NCBI RefSeq assembly: GCF_000025485.1
Contig: NC_013851.1
Coordinates: 3,034,001 to 3,098,000 of the forward strand
Reading direction: 5' to 3'
DNA: 64,000 nucleotides
Source: Allochromatium vinosum DSM 180
Lineage (GTDB): Bacteria; Pseudomonadota; Gammaproteobacteria; Chromatiales; Chromatiaceae
Below, piece after piece: positions 27,553-40,391 of the stretch (positions within the stretch are counted from its first letter, which is position 1; each line of letters opens with the position of its first letter). A model generated the notes under the pieces. That model was not told the DNA's origin. It did not search any database and was given only the letters and a program-made list of their open reading frames with translations. A program made the position numbers and the translations under genes.

Positions 27553-27568
27553 CTTCCGCGCGGTTTTT
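27535..27568 (+). terminator. Rho-independent terminator overlapping a gene end
   Basis: AAACCGCG (27535-27542) pairs with CGCGGTTT (27559-27566), 8 bp, and is followed by further T residues (TTTTT at 27564-27568). The stop codon of the upstream gene at 27550-27552 lies in the loop. Confidence 0.7.
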
Positions 27569-27645
27569 GGCATCAACCGGCGTCCCGGCGCCAATCTCGA
27601 AAAGATATAAAGCGGACCAAAAGAGTCTGCAAACTGGAGGATTTC

Positions 27646-28140
27646 ATGACTAAGCTACTGACTTGGCACGATGAATGGTCGCTCGATATCGAGCTGCTCG
27701 ATCAGGATCACCGCGCGCTGATCGAACAACTCGCCGATATCTGTCTGCGCTTCTGCCCCGAAGCCTCGCACGGACGCTCGGGAGACGCCAACGCGCTACT
27801 CGATGCCCTCACCCGCCTTGGCGAGTCGATGCGCGCGCATTTCCAGCGCGAAGAGGCGTTCATGCGTTCGTTCGACTATGAGGGCATCGGCGAACACCAA
27901 TGCGAGCACGCCGTGCTCATGGCCGAGTTCACCGCCCTGCTGCGCGAGTGGCGCGAGGAGGGTCTGACGGTCTTCGACGAGACCAGTCAGGGCATCATCC
28001 GCGATTGGCTGCTGGCCCACGTCCTGGGTGCCGACCGCCATTTCGCCGAGACCTATTTCAATCTCTTCGGCGGGGGCGCGCCCGAAAGCCTGGGCACAAT
28101 GCGTCTCTATCAGTCGAGCTACCGGGCAAGCCGGCGCTGA
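27646..28140 (+). CDS. Bacteriohemerythrin
   Basis: 164-residue single-domain hemerythrin, a non-heme diiron O2-binding protein used for oxygen storage, delivery or sensing. The ligand pattern is complete: H in WHDEWSLDIELLDQDH, HFQREEAFM (His and Glu), HQCEHAVL, and the C-terminal HVLGADRHF with its Asp. A good GGAGG precedes the ATG. An approximately 25-residue extension follows the domain. It is alone on its transcript, downstream of a terminator and convergent with tadA. Confidence 0.92.
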   Translation: MTKLLTWHDEWSLDIELLDQDHRALIEQLADICLRFCPEASHGRSGDANALLDALTRLGESMRAHFQREEAFMRSFDYEGIGEHQCEHAVLMAEFTALLREWREEGLTVFDETSQGIIRDWLLAHVLGADRHFAETYFNLFGGGAPESLGTMRLYQSSYRASRR

Positions 28141-28161
28141 GCGGCGGGGGCGTTTTTCAGC

Positions 28162-28662
28162 TCAAGCCGTCGCGGCTTGGACCGACGCTGGACGGGTGCG
28201 GCGCGCGCGAAAGAAGGCTCTGAGCACCTCGCCGCAGTCCTCGGCGAGCAGACCGCCGCGCACCTCGGTGCGATGATTGAAGCGTCCATCGGACGGCAGC
28301 AGATCGAAGACGCTGCCGCAGGCGCCAGCCTTGGGGTCGGGCGCGCCGTAGATCACCTGAGCGACACGCGCATGGACGATGGCCCCGGCGCACATGACGC
28401 AGGGTTCGAGCGTGACATAGAGGATCGAGCCGGGCAGGCGATAGTTGCCGACGCGCCGCCCGGCATCGCGCAGAGCCTGGATCTCGGCATGGGCGCTCGG
28501 GTCGTGCCGGATGATCGGACGGTTCCAGCCCTCGCCCAGGATCTCGCCCTCCCGAACCAGCACCGCCCCGACCGGAACCTCCCCCTCCTCGGCCGCGCAC
28601 CGCGCCAGCTCCAGGGCGTGGCGCATCCAGTGCACGTCTGCGTCAGCGAATGTGTCGCTCAC
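28162..28662 (-). CDS. tadA: tRNA-specific adenosine deaminase TadA
   Basis: Converts the wobble A34 of tRNA-Arg(ACG) to inosine. 166 residues. Zinc and catalytic motifs: HAEIQALRDAG (H and E) and PCVMCAGAIVHARV (two Cys). The stretch YGAPDPKAGACGS and RTEVRGGLLAEDC are typical of TadA. It starts 17 bases after guaA and is the last gene of guaB-guaA-tadA. Confidence 0.94.
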   Translation of the reverse strand: MSDTFADADVHWMRHALELARCAAEEGEVPVGAVLVREGEILGEGWNRPIIRHDPSAHAEIQALRDAGRRVGNYRLPGSILYVTLEPCVMCAGAIVHARVAQVIYGAPDPKAGACGSVFDLLPSDGRFNHRTEVRGGLLAEDCGEVLRAFFRARRTRPASVQAATA

Positions 28663-28679
28663 GCCGATTCAGCCTCGGC

Positions 28680-30254
28680 TCATTCCCACTCGATGGTCCC
28701 CGGCGGCTTGCCGGTGATGTCATAGACCACGCGCGAGACGTTCGGCACTTCGTTGGCGATGCGCCGACAGACCAGATCCAGGAAGTCATAGGGCAGATGC
28801 GCCCAGCGCGCCGTCATGAAGTCGATGGTCTCGACCGCACGCAGGGCGATCACGGGCGCATAGAGCCGGTTGTCGCCGACCACGCCGACCGAGCGCACCG
28901 GCAGGAACACGGCGAATGCCTGCGAAACCTGATCGTAGAGATCGGCCCGACGCAGTTCCTCAATGAAGATGTGATCGGCCTGACGCAGCGTGTCGGCGTA
29001 ATCCTTGTGCACCTCACCGAGAATGCGCACCCCGAGTCCGGGACCGGGGAAGGGATGGCGATAGACCATCTCATAGGGCAGACCCAGCTCGACGCCGATC
29101 TTGCGCACCTCATCCTTGAACAGCTCGCGCAGCGGCTCGACCAGCTTGAGGTTCATCTCCTCGGGCAGTCCGCCGACGTTGTGATGCGACTTGATGACCT
29201 TGGCCTTGCCGGTCTTGGACCCCGCCGACTCGATGACATCGGGATAGATGGTGCCCTGCGCCAGCCACTTGACGTCCTGGAGCTTGCTCGCCTCGTCGTC
29301 GAAGACCTCGATGAAGGTGTTGCCGATGATCTTGCGCTTCTGCTCCGGATCGCTGACGCCCTTGAGCCGACCGAGGAAGCGCTCTTCGGCATCGACCCGG
29401 ATCACGCGCACGCCCATGTGCCGAGCGAAGGTGCTCATCACCTGATCGCCCTCGCCGAGCCGCAACAGACCATTGTCGACGAAGACGCAGGTGAGTTGAT
29501 CGCCAATGGCGCGATGCAGCAGCGCCGCCACCACGCTGGAGTCGACCCCGCCCGAGAGTCCGAGCAACACCTTGTCGGTGCCGACCTGGGCACGGATGCG
29601 CGCCAGACTGTCCTCGATGATGTTGTCCGGCGTCCACAGCCGGCCACAGCCGCAGATGTCGTGGACGAAGCGCTCCAGGATGCGCTGCCCCTGACGGGTG
29701 TGGGTGACTTCGGGGTGGAACTGCACGCCATAGAAACGGCGCGACTCATCGGCGATGCCGGCCAGCGGCGCGCTGTCGGTCTCGGCGATGACGCTGAAAC
29801 CGGGCGGCAGCACGTCGACCCGGTCGCCGTGACTCATCCAGACGTCGAGTAGCCCGTGCCCTTCGGGGCTGGTGTGATCCTCGATATGGCGCAGCAGCCG
29901 TGAGTGACCGCGCGCGCGCACCTGCGCATAGCCGTATTCGCGATGGGTCGAGGGCACCACGGCGCCGCCGAGTTGCGCGGCCATGGTTTGCAGCCCGTAG
30001 CAGATCCCGAGCACGGGCACGCCCAGCTCGAAGACGATGGGATCGGCGCGCGGCGTCTCGGCCTCGTGGACCGACTGCGGACCGCCGGAGAGGATGACGC
30101 CCTTGGGTGCGAATTCGCGGATGGACTGGGCGTCCATGTCCCAGGCATGGAGTTCGCAGTAGACCCCCGCCTCGCGCACGCGCCGGGCGATGAGCTGGGT
30201 GTACTGCGACCCGAAGTCGAGGATCAGGATACGATCGGCGTGGATATTGGCCAT
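28680..30254 (-). CDS. guaA: GMP synthase (glutamine-hydrolysing)
   Basis: Converts XMP to GMP. 524 residues: N-terminal class I glutamine amidotransferase with nucleophile in [16 protein letters not shown] and the catalytic His in [11 protein letters not shown], then the ATP-pyrophosphatase domain with P-loop [17 protein letters not shown], and the C-terminal dimerisation domain ending [13 protein letters not shown]. It begins 2 bases after guaB, so the two are one operon. Confidence 0.97.
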   Translation of the reverse strand: MANIHADRILILDFGSQYTQLIARRVREAGVYCELHAWDMDAQSIREFAPKGVILSGGPQSVHEAETPRADPIVFELGVPVLGICYGLQTMAAQLGGAVVPSTHREYGYAQVRARGHSRLLRHIEDHTSPEGHGLLDVWMSHGDRVDVLPPGFSVIAETDSAPLAGIADESRRFYGVQFHPEVTHTRQGQRILERFVHDICGCGRLWTPDNIIEDSLARIRAQVGTDKVLLGLSGGVDSSVVAALLHRAIGDQLTCVFVDNGLLRLGEGDQVMSTFARHMGVRVIRVDAEERFLGRLKGVSDPEQKRKIIGNTFIEVFDDEASKLQDVKWLAQGTIYPDVIESAGSKTGKAKVIKSHHNVGGLPEEMNLKLVEPLRELFKDEVRKIGVELGLPYEMVYRHPFPGPGLGVRILGEVHKDYADTLRQADHIFIEELRRADLYDQVSQAFAVFLPVRSVGVVGDNRLYAPVIALRAVETIDFMTARWAHLPYDFLDLVCRRIANEVPNVSRVVYDITGKPPGTIEWE

Positions 30255-30256
30255 GT

Positions 30257-31843
<1,587 letters not shown>

Positions 31844-31858
31844 CTAGATAAACGGGGC

Positions 31859-31887
31859 AGTGTAAAATAACCGACGCAAAGAGTAAA
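31859..31887 (-). promoter_or_regulatory. Candidate sigma-70 promoter for guaB
   Basis: Read on the minus strand: TTTACT, 17-base spacer, TACACT. Each box matches four of six consensus positions, in the only A+T-rich part of the gap. It would give a leader of about 130 bases including the palindromes. The -35 box abuts the xseA start codon. Confidence 0.35.
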
Positions 31888-31888
31888 G

Positions 31889-33238
31889 ATGGAATTCTCA
31901 CGCGACATCCACAGCGTTTCGCGCCTCGTCAGCGAAGCGCGTGCCGTACTCGAGACCGGCTTTCCGCGGCTCTGGGTGCGCGGCGAGATCTCGAATCTGG
32001 CCCAGCCCGGCTCGGGGCATCTCTATTTCAGTCTCAAGGATGCCGGGGCGCAGGTGCGGTGCGCGCTGTGGCGTTCCAAGCGCCAGCGGCTCGCCTTCGG
32101 TCTGGCCAACGGGCAGCAGGTGCTGGCGCGCGCGCAGGTTTCACTGTATGAGCCCAGAGGCGAGTTCCAGCTCCTCATCGAGCATCTGGAGCCGGATGGC
32201 GAGGGTGCGCTGCGACTGGCGTTCGAGCAGCTCAAGCAGCGGCTCGCCGCCGAAGGGTTGTTCGAGGCGGCGCTGAAGCGTCCGCTGCCGCCCTTTCCGC
32301 GTCAGGTCGGACTCATCACCTCGCCGAGCGGCGCGGCGGTGCGCGATCTGATCACGGTACTCGGACGGCGCTTCCCGGCGCTGCCGGTGCTGATCTATCC
32401 GGCGCAGGTCCAGGGCGAGTCGGCGCCCGAGTCGCTGATCGCCGCACTCGAACTGGCCAACGTGCGCGCCGAATGCGATGTGCTGATCCTGGCGCGCGGC
32501 GGCGGCTCGCTGGAGGATCTCAACGCCTTCAACGACGAGCGGCTGGCGCGTGCCGTCCGGGCGTCCCGAATTCCGGTCGTCAGCGGCGTCGGACACGAGA
32601 TCGACGTCACCATCGCTGATCTGGTCGCCGACCAGCGCGCGGCCACGCCTTCGGCGGCGGCCGAGCTGGTGGCGCCCTCGGGCGCGCATCTGCGCGAGCG
32701 CGTCGCGACACTCTCCAATCGGCTGATCGCCGCCCAGCGGCGGCGACTCGACGCGGCTCGCCAGCGTCTGAACGCGAGCCGGCGCCATCTGAGTCTGCTG
32801 CACCCGTCCGCACGGCTCCAGCAACAGGCCCAGCGGCTGGATCGCGCCGAGTGGCGACTGCGCACGCTCATCGCCAATCGGATCAGCGAGGCCCGCCGAC
32901 GTCTGCAACCGCTCGTCGAGCGACTGGAACGTCAGGCGCCCGCACATCGGATCGAACGCGCACGCTGCCAACTGGAGGCACTGGAACGCCGTCTGCACCG
33001 CGCTCAGTACGAGCTGCTGACACATCGGCGCGAACGGCTGTGGCGCGCCGTCGCCGGACTGGAGGCACGCAGTCCGCTGGGCACCCTGAGCCGTGGCTAT
33101 GCCATCCTGACCCGCTTGCCCGAGGGCGAGATCGTCCGCGATCCGGCTCAGGTCGCGCCGGGCGATCGGCTCCAGATCCGGGTGGCCGGCGGACGCATCG
33201 AAGCGGTGGCGCGTCCGAGCGCTCCCGCCCTCGATTGA
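31889..33238 (+). CDS. xseA: Exodeoxyribonuclease VII large subunit
   Basis: Catalytic subunit of the ssDNA exonuclease ExoVII (with XseB, not in this window). 449 residues: N-terminal OB fold (about 1-100, FPRLWVRGEISNLAQPGSGH), catalytic domain with RQVGLITSPSGAAVRDLI and RGGGSLEDLNAFNDE, then VSGVGHEIDVTIADLVADQRA and ATPSAAAELV, a long coiled coil (about 270-390), and the C-terminal SRGYAIL motif. The ATG follows a weak ribosome site. Divergent from guaB. Confidence 0.96.
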   Translation: MEFSRDIHSVSRLVSEARAVLETGFPRLWVRGEISNLAQPGSGHLYFSLKDAGAQVRCALWRSKRQRLAFGLANGQQVLARAQVSLYEPRGEFQLLIEHLEPDGEGALRLAFEQLKQRLAAEGLFEAALKRPLPPFPRQVGLITSPSGAAVRDLITVLGRRFPALPVLIYPAQVQGESAPESLIAALELANVRAECDVLILARGGGSLEDLNAFNDERLARAVRASRIPVVSGVGHEIDVTIADLVADQRAATPSAAAELVAPSGAHLRERVATLSNRLIAAQRRRLDAARQRLNASRRHLSLLHPSARLQQQAQRLDRAEWRLRTLIANRISEARRRLQPLVERLERQAPAHRIERARCQLEALERRLHRAQYELLTHRRERLWRAVAGLEARSPLGTLSRGYAILTRLPEGEIVRDPAQVAPGDRLQIRVAGGRIEAVARPSAPALD

Positions 33239-33373
33239 ACTGTCCTTCGCCTCGAAGGCTCTAACAATCCTGACTACAATATTCGGAAATTTTGCATCTG
33301 CACTGATAGCGGCCTGTTGTAGTCCATCATTCCTTCCGCGACCGAGGTTGCGGGTTTTCTAGTGGAGTTTTCG

Positions 33374-33664
33374 ATGAAAATCATCACCTTGACCATACCG
33401 ATCACCCTGAGTCTGTTTTTGATGGGCTGCCAAACGACGACAGCAAACCGAACCGGCACTGGCGCCGCCATGGGCGCGGTGGGTGGAGCCGCGATCGGCT
33501 CGCTGAGTGGAGATGCCGGCAAGGGCGCGCTGATCGGAGCCGGCGCCGGCGCGCTGGGCGGCTATCTCTATGATCAGCAGAAAAAGCAGGAAGAACAGAA
33601 CTACTACTACCAGCAACAACAACGACAGTATCAGCAACCCTATCAACGCCAATACCGCGACTGA
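33374..33664 (+). CDS. Glycine-zipper outer-membrane lipoprotein
   Basis: 96 residues. A lipobox (SLFLMGC) predicts lipidation of the Cys near residue 17. A glycine-zipper domain (about 27-62, GAAMGAVGGAAIGSLSGDAG and GALIGAGAGALGGYLYD) matches YMGG-like/OmpA-type zipper lipoproteins. The C-terminus is Gln/Tyr-rich and disordered. ATG at 33374 is preceded by GGAG six bases upstream; an in-frame GTG at 33362 lies over that ribosome site and is rejected. The 189 bases after it hold no supported feature. Confidence 0.85.
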   Translation: MKIITLTIPITLSLFLMGCQTTTANRTGTGAAMGAVGGAAIGSLSGDAGKGALIGAGAGALGGYLYDQQKKQEEQNYYYQQQQRQYQQPYQRQYRD

Positions 33665-33853
33665 ACCTGAGTCCGGCACAGGATGCGCGGATGACCGGCC
33701 GGCCGAACGATCCGGAGATCGTCGCCCGACCGGAACCGCGCGGCGCCTGCCGGCCTCCGCTCGGCTTTCTCGACAAAGGATTGTTCTCAATTCTTTCGAT
33801 CGTGTCTAATCCGCTCAGGCAAGCAACATTCCAGCGCGGAGATAACGCGGTTC

Positions 33854-35758
33854 ATGCTGCAACTGAAAGACCTGAGTTTCCGTCGCGGCCCCAATCGGCT
33901 GCTCGAAGCATCCACACTCACCATCTATCCGGGCTGGAGGGTCGGTCTGGTCGGGGCCAACGGCTGCGGCAAGTCGAGCCTGTTCGCCCTGCTGCGCGAT
34001 GAGCTGCACGCCGACACGGGCGAGGTCGTGATCCCGGCCGGCTGGGAGATCGCCCATGTCGCCCAGCACACCCCGGACACCGACCGCCCGGCGATCGAGT
34101 TCGCGCTCGACGGCGATCGCGAACTGCGCCGGCTCCAGTCCGAGCTGGCCGAGGCCGAAGCGGCCGGCGAGGGTCTGCGTCAGGCCGAGCTGCACGGACG
34201 GCTGGAGTCGATCGGCGCCTATGAGGCCGAGAGCCGGGCCGCGCGGCTGCTGCACGGTCTGGGCTTTGCGCCCGGCGACGAACGGCGTCCGGTCAACAGC
34301 TATTCGGGCGGCTGGCGGATGCGTCTGGCTCTGGCCCGCACCCTCATGTGCCGCTCCGATCTGCTGCTCCTCGACGAGCCGACCAACCATCTGGATCTCG
34401 ACGCCGTCATCTGGCTCGAAGGCTGGCTCAAAGCCTATCCCGGCACCCTGCTCCTGATCTCGCACGACCGCGATTTCCTCGATGCGGTGGTCGGCCACAC
34501 CCTGCATCTGGAACACCAGCGTCTGACGCTCTACACGGGCAACTACTCGGCCTTCGAGCGCCAGCGCGCCGAGCGTCTGGCCCAGCAGCAGGCGGCCTAT
34601 GTGCGCCAGCAGCGCGAGATCGCCCACATGCACAGCTTCGTCGAGCGCTTCCGCGCCAAGGCGACCAAGGCGCGTCAGGCCCAGAGCCGTCTGAAAGCCC
34701 TGGAACGCCTGGAGCTGATCGCCCCGGCCCATATCGACTCGCCTTTCCGCTTCGGCTTCGAGCCGGCCGAGAACCTGCCGCGCCCGTTGCTGCGGCTCGA
34801 TGAGGCCGTGGCCGGCTATGGCGAACGGCCGATTCTCGATGGAGTCGGATTCAGTCTCGACCCCGGCGACCGCATCGGCCTGCTCGGACGCAACGGCGCC
34901 GGCAAGTCGACGCTCATCAAGCTGCTGGCCGGCACCCTGCCGCTTCAGTCCGGACGCTGCGAGCGCGCCCAGGATCTGCGGATCGGCTATTTCGCCCAGC
35001 ATCAGCTCGATCAACTGCGTCCCGACGACAGCCCGCTCGCCCATCTGCGCCGTCTCGACCCGCAGGCGACCGAACAGGCATTGCGCGACTATCTCGGCGG
35101 CTTCGGCTTCGCCGGCGATCGCGCCCTGGAGCCGGTCGCGCCGCTCTCGGGCGGCGAGAAGGCCCGTTTGGTGCTCGCCCTCATCATCCGCCAGCGGCCC
35201 AATCTGCTGCTCTTGGACGAGCCGACCAACCATCTGGATCTGGAGATGCGTCAGGCGCTGGCCGAGGCGCTCCAGGAATTCGATGGGGCACTGGTGCTGG
35301 TCTCGCACGATCGCCATCTGTTGCGCGTCACCAGCGATGATCTGTGGCTGGTCGACGGCGGTGCGGTGCGTCCGTTCGACGGTGATCTCGACGACTACCC
35401 GGCCTGGCTCGCCGGGCGTCAGTTCCAGGACGAGCAGAAGGGGTCGACAGCAGGCCCGAGCGAACGCGGCGGTGAACGCAAGCAGCAGCGCCGTCAGGCC
35501 GCCGAGGCGCGCAAGGCGCTGCAACCCCTGCGCACGCGCGAGAAGACGCTGGAGCGACGACTCGGCGAGCTGGGCGAGCGCCGCGCCGCGCTGGAACAGG
35601 AACTGACCGCACCCGAACTCTACGAACCGGCGGCCAAGGATCGCCTGCTGACGCTCCTGGCCGAGCAACGCCAGCTCCAGGCCGACCTGGACGCCACCGA
35701 AACGGCCTGGCTGGAGGTGTGCGAGGCCATCGAGCAATTCCAGACCGACGATGCCTGA
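33854..35758 (+). CDS. ABC-F family ATPase (YheS-like)
   Basis: 634-residue soluble protein with two ABC ATPase domains and no membrane domain, the ABC-F type that acts on ribosomes. First site: Walker A GANGCGKSSLF, signature YSGGWRMRLALA, Walker B LLLLDEPTNHLD. The linker (about 235-310) contains the P-site tRNA-interaction motif region. Second site: GRNGAGKSTLI, LSGGEKARL, LLLLDEPTNHLDLE. The C-terminal coiled coil (about 540-630) fits YheS or Uup; the sequence looks closer to YheS. The next gene overlaps its 3' end by 8 bases. Confidence 0.9.
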   Translation: MLQLKDLSFRRGPNRLLEASTLTIYPGWRVGLVGANGCGKSSLFALLRDELHADTGEVVIPAGWEIAHVAQHTPDTDRPAIEFALDGDRELRRLQSELAEAEAAGEGLRQAELHGRLESIGAYEAESRAARLLHGLGFAPGDERRPVNSYSGGWRMRLALARTLMCRSDLLLLDEPTNHLDLDAVIWLEGWLKAYPGTLLLISHDRDFLDAVVGHTLHLEHQRLTLYTGNYSAFERQRAERLAQQQAAYVRQQREIAHMHSFVERFRAKATKARQAQSRLKALERLELIAPAHIDSPFRFGFEPAENLPRPLLRLDEAVAGYGERPILDGVGFSLDPGDRIGLLGRNGAGKSTLIKLLAGTLPLQSGRCERAQDLRIGYFAQHQLDQLRPDDSPLAHLRRLDPQATEQALRDYLGGFGFAGDRALEPVAPLSGGEKARLVLALIIRQRPNLLLLDEPTNHLDLEMRQALAEALQEFDGALVLVSHDRHLLRVTSDDLWLVDGGAVRPFDGDLDDYPAWLAGRQFQDEQKGSTAGPSERGGERKQQRRQAAEARKALQPLRTREKTLERRLGELGERRAALEQELTAPELYEPAAKDRLLTLLAEQRQLQADLDATETAWLEVCEAIEQFQTDDA

Positions 35759-36320
35759 AACTGGAGCGCGCCGGCGGACCTTCGCCCTGCACTGGAATCG
35801 ACCGCACTGGCCCTGGCTGGAGCGGTTCTGGCTAGGCACGCGCCACAGGCTCACGAATGCCGCGATCCTGCTCCTGGTCTTGACGCTGTGCTATGGCGTC
35901 TGGCCCTATGGCACGCTCTGGCGCCTGGAGCACGCGGTCCTGGCCGGCGATCAGGCCACGGTCGCCGCCCTGGTGGATCTGGATGCGGTGCGCGACGAGA
36001 TCGCCCGCCGGCTCGACAAGGATCAGGACAGCCTCATCACGGCGGTCTCGGACGCCTTCATCGACTGGCTGGAGGCCGGGCTCCGTCAGCATGGCGTCGA
36101 CGTGCTCCAGCGGCTGGTGACGCTCGATTGGGTGCGCGAACAGTTCCTGCTGATCCCAACGCTCCAGGGGCCGGGACTCTGGGCGTCGATCTCGGAGATC
36201 TTCTTCAGCGCCCCGGACGACCTGCGGGTTCGGATCGAGCGCGCGCCCCTGGCGCCGCCGCTCAACCTGAGACTCCAACTCGAAGGGCTTGCCTGGCGAG
36301 TCACCCTGATCCACGACTGA
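35751..36320 (+). CDS. DUF2939 domain-containing membrane protein
   Basis: 189 residues: a basic N-terminus, one membrane helix (about 36-52, AAILLLVLTLCYGVWPY) and a C-terminal DUF2939 domain starting YGTLWRLEHAVLAGDQATVAALVDLDAVR. Family members are uncharacterised single-pass proteins. It overlaps the ABC-F gene by 8 bases, implying coupled translation, and is followed 8 bases later by a small unknown gene. Confidence 0.78.
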   Translation: MPETGARRRTFALHWNRPHWPWLERFWLGTRHRLTNAAILLLVLTLCYGVWPYGTLWRLEHAVLAGDQATVAALVDLDAVRDEIARRLDKDQDSLITAVSDAFIDWLEAGLRQHGVDVLQRLVTLDWVREQFLLIPTLQGPGLWASISEIFFSAPDDLRVRIERAPLAPPLNLRLQLEGLAWRVTLIHD

Positions 36321-36328
36321 AAACACCC

Positions 36329-36631
36329 ATGAGCGTTCAACACAAAGCCTCCAATCAGGCCCGTCGGATCGTCGCTTCACTGCTGGTGCCGACCGAGGTG
36401 CCCTTCAAGGACTATCTGAAGGCGACCGACTATTGCACCGCGATCATGCTCTACACCGACCGCCCGGCCGATTACGAATACATGGTCCAATGGCGTGCGG
36501 CCTTCGCGGCCCTGATGGTGGCCGGCGCCGACGAGCGTCAGCGTCTGCTCAAACGCTTGCGCGAGGACTTCAAACAGGGCCACTCGCCGCTGCCGAGCCT
36601 TCAGCCCGATGCCTCGACGACGTCCAACTGA
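36329..36631 (+). CDS. Small hypothetical protein
   Basis: 100 residues starting MSVQHKASNQARRIVASLLV; no family recognised. Helical, soluble, with KATDYCTAIMLYTDRPADYEYMV and RLLKRLREDFKQG. It starts 8 bases after the DUF2939 gene and ends 40 bases before glgP, so it is probably co-transcribed with one or both. Confidence 0.6.
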   Translation: MSVQHKASNQARRIVASLLVPTEVPFKDYLKATDYCTAIMLYTDRPADYEYMVQWRAAFAALMVAGADERQRLLKRLREDFKQGHSPLPSLQPDASTTSN

Positions 36632-36671
36632 ACGACCCCATCGACCACTTCGCAACCAGGAGTCCAGGCGC

Positions 36672-39176
<2,505 letters not shown>

Positions 39177-39208
39177 AGCCAAAGCGATCCGCGTCTCCAG
39201 CGGCATTC

Positions 39209-39236
39209 CCGCCCTCTTCCAGCCGGCAGAGGGCGG
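39209..39236. terminator. Bidirectional hairpin between glgP and the panE-like gene
   Basis: Perfect 9-bp stem CCGCCCTCT and AGAGGGCGG with a 10-base loop, centred in the 72-base gap between two convergent genes. It has no strong T tract on either side, but position and stability suit a shared terminator. Confidence 0.55.
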
Positions 39237-39248
39237 ATGGCATCAGCA

Positions 39249-40184
39249 TCAAACGCCTCGATTCGCCCGATCGAGGATGCTCAGCTGACTGGCGATGGTC
39301 TCCACGCCCGGCATCCGCACGCCCTGTACCGCCGCCTCGCGCAAGGGACGGCGGTACATGTACTCGATCTCCAGCGCGCGCTTGCCCAGGAAATCCAGCC
39401 GCATGCTCGGCGCATAGGGCGCCATGCGCTCGGTGGTCGCCAGCAGCTTGGGGATGAAGTCCGGATCGAAAGGGACACCACAGGCGGCCGCCCCCTCGGC
39501 GACCTCGTGCATCAGCCGCTCGGCCAGCGCGCGCGCCTCGGGATCGGCCATGATCGCGTCGGTGTTGCGATCGAGCAGCACCGACAGACCATTGAACGGG
39601 ATGTTCCAGGCCAGCTTGCGCCAGCGTGCCGCCGACAGCGAGGGCTGGACATCCGTCTCGATGCCGCCGGCACCGAAGGCGGCCTGCAGCCGTGGCAGCC
39701 AGTCGACCCCGCGTTCGTCCAGCGCCGCCAGACTGACGCGGCCATAGTCCAGATGCACGATATGTCCTGGCCCGACCTTGTTGGAGCACAGAAAACAGAG
39801 TCCGGCGATCACGACGGCCTGGGGAAAACGCGCGGCCAGTTCGTCCTCCAGCGTCAAACCATTCTGCCAGTTCAGAATGACCGTGCCCTCGCCCACCAGC
39901 GGTGCCAGCAGTTCGGGCAACCGGGCATTCCGGGTCGTCTTGAGTCCAATACAGACCACGTCGCTCGGCGGGATCGGGTCCGAGTCGGCATAGACCTCGA
40001 CCGGATGATGCAGTCGGTCGCCGAGCGGTGAGTCGACGCGCAGGCCCTGTGCGCGAATCCAGTCGACATCGCTGTGCGCAATGAAACGCACGGTCGCGCC
40101 GCCCAGGAGTAGCCGAGAACCATAAAAGCCGCCAAGCGCGCCCGTACCCAGGATGGTGAAGCGGAGGGGGGTGGAGGAAGACAT
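39249..40184 (-). CDS. panE: 2-dehydropantoate 2-reductase family protein
   Basis: 311 residues. N-terminal NADP-binding Rossmann motif ILGTGALGGFYGSRL, a central VCIGLKTTRN, ILNWQNGL (catalytic-site Asn region) and a C-terminal helical domain with KLAWNIPFN (conserved Lys and Asn) and PSMRLDFLGKRALEIEY. It would reduce ketopantoate in pantothenate synthesis, but many ApbA/PanE paralogs act on other ketoacids and no other pan gene is nearby. It ends a minus-strand run and lies 78 bases after the restored end of aas. Confidence 0.8.
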   Translation of the reverse strand: MSSSTPLRFTILGTGALGGFYGSRLLLGGATVRFIAHSDVDWIRAQGLRVDSPLGDRLHHPVEVYADSDPIPPSDVVCIGLKTTRNARLPELLAPLVGEGTVILNWQNGLTLEDELAARFPQAVVIAGLCFLCSNKVGPGHIVHLDYGRVSLAALDERGVDWLPRLQAAFGAGGIETDVQPSLSAARWRKLAWNIPFNGLSVLLDRNTDAIMADPEARALAERLMHEVAEGAAACGVPFDPDFIPKLLATTERMAPYAPSMRLDFLGKRALEIEYMYRRPLREAAVQGVRMPGVETIASQLSILDRANRGV

Positions 40185-40262
40185 CGCGATCGTTGATTTC
40201 CCAAATGTTAGAGGCCGGCGATGGCCAGCCTCGTTGCCGTCACGCCGCGCTAAGCAGCAGAT

Positions 40263-40391
40263 TCAACAAACCACCAGCGCTAGCCGACGCGCCGCGCCGA
40301 AATCGGTCTTGCCGCTGCCAAGCTTAGGGATCGCCTCGACACGCCGGACTTCGGCCGGGATGGCCAGCGGATTGGTCCCGCCCGCCAGCAT
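40263..40391 (-). pseudogene. Out-of-frame C-terminal end of aas
   Basis: This 42-codon stretch lies one frame away from the main aas reading frame and encodes the expected end of an AMP-binding enzyme, from LAGGTNPLAIPAEVRRVE through PKLGSGKTDFG to LALVVC. It directly adjoins the point where the upstream frame loses similarity, so a single-base insertion explains the split. Confidence 0.85.

Noticed and set aside
33815-35854. A 679-codon minus-strand open frame opposite the ABC-F gene
   Set aside because: The plus strand has complete Walker, signature and linker motifs; the reverse frame has none.
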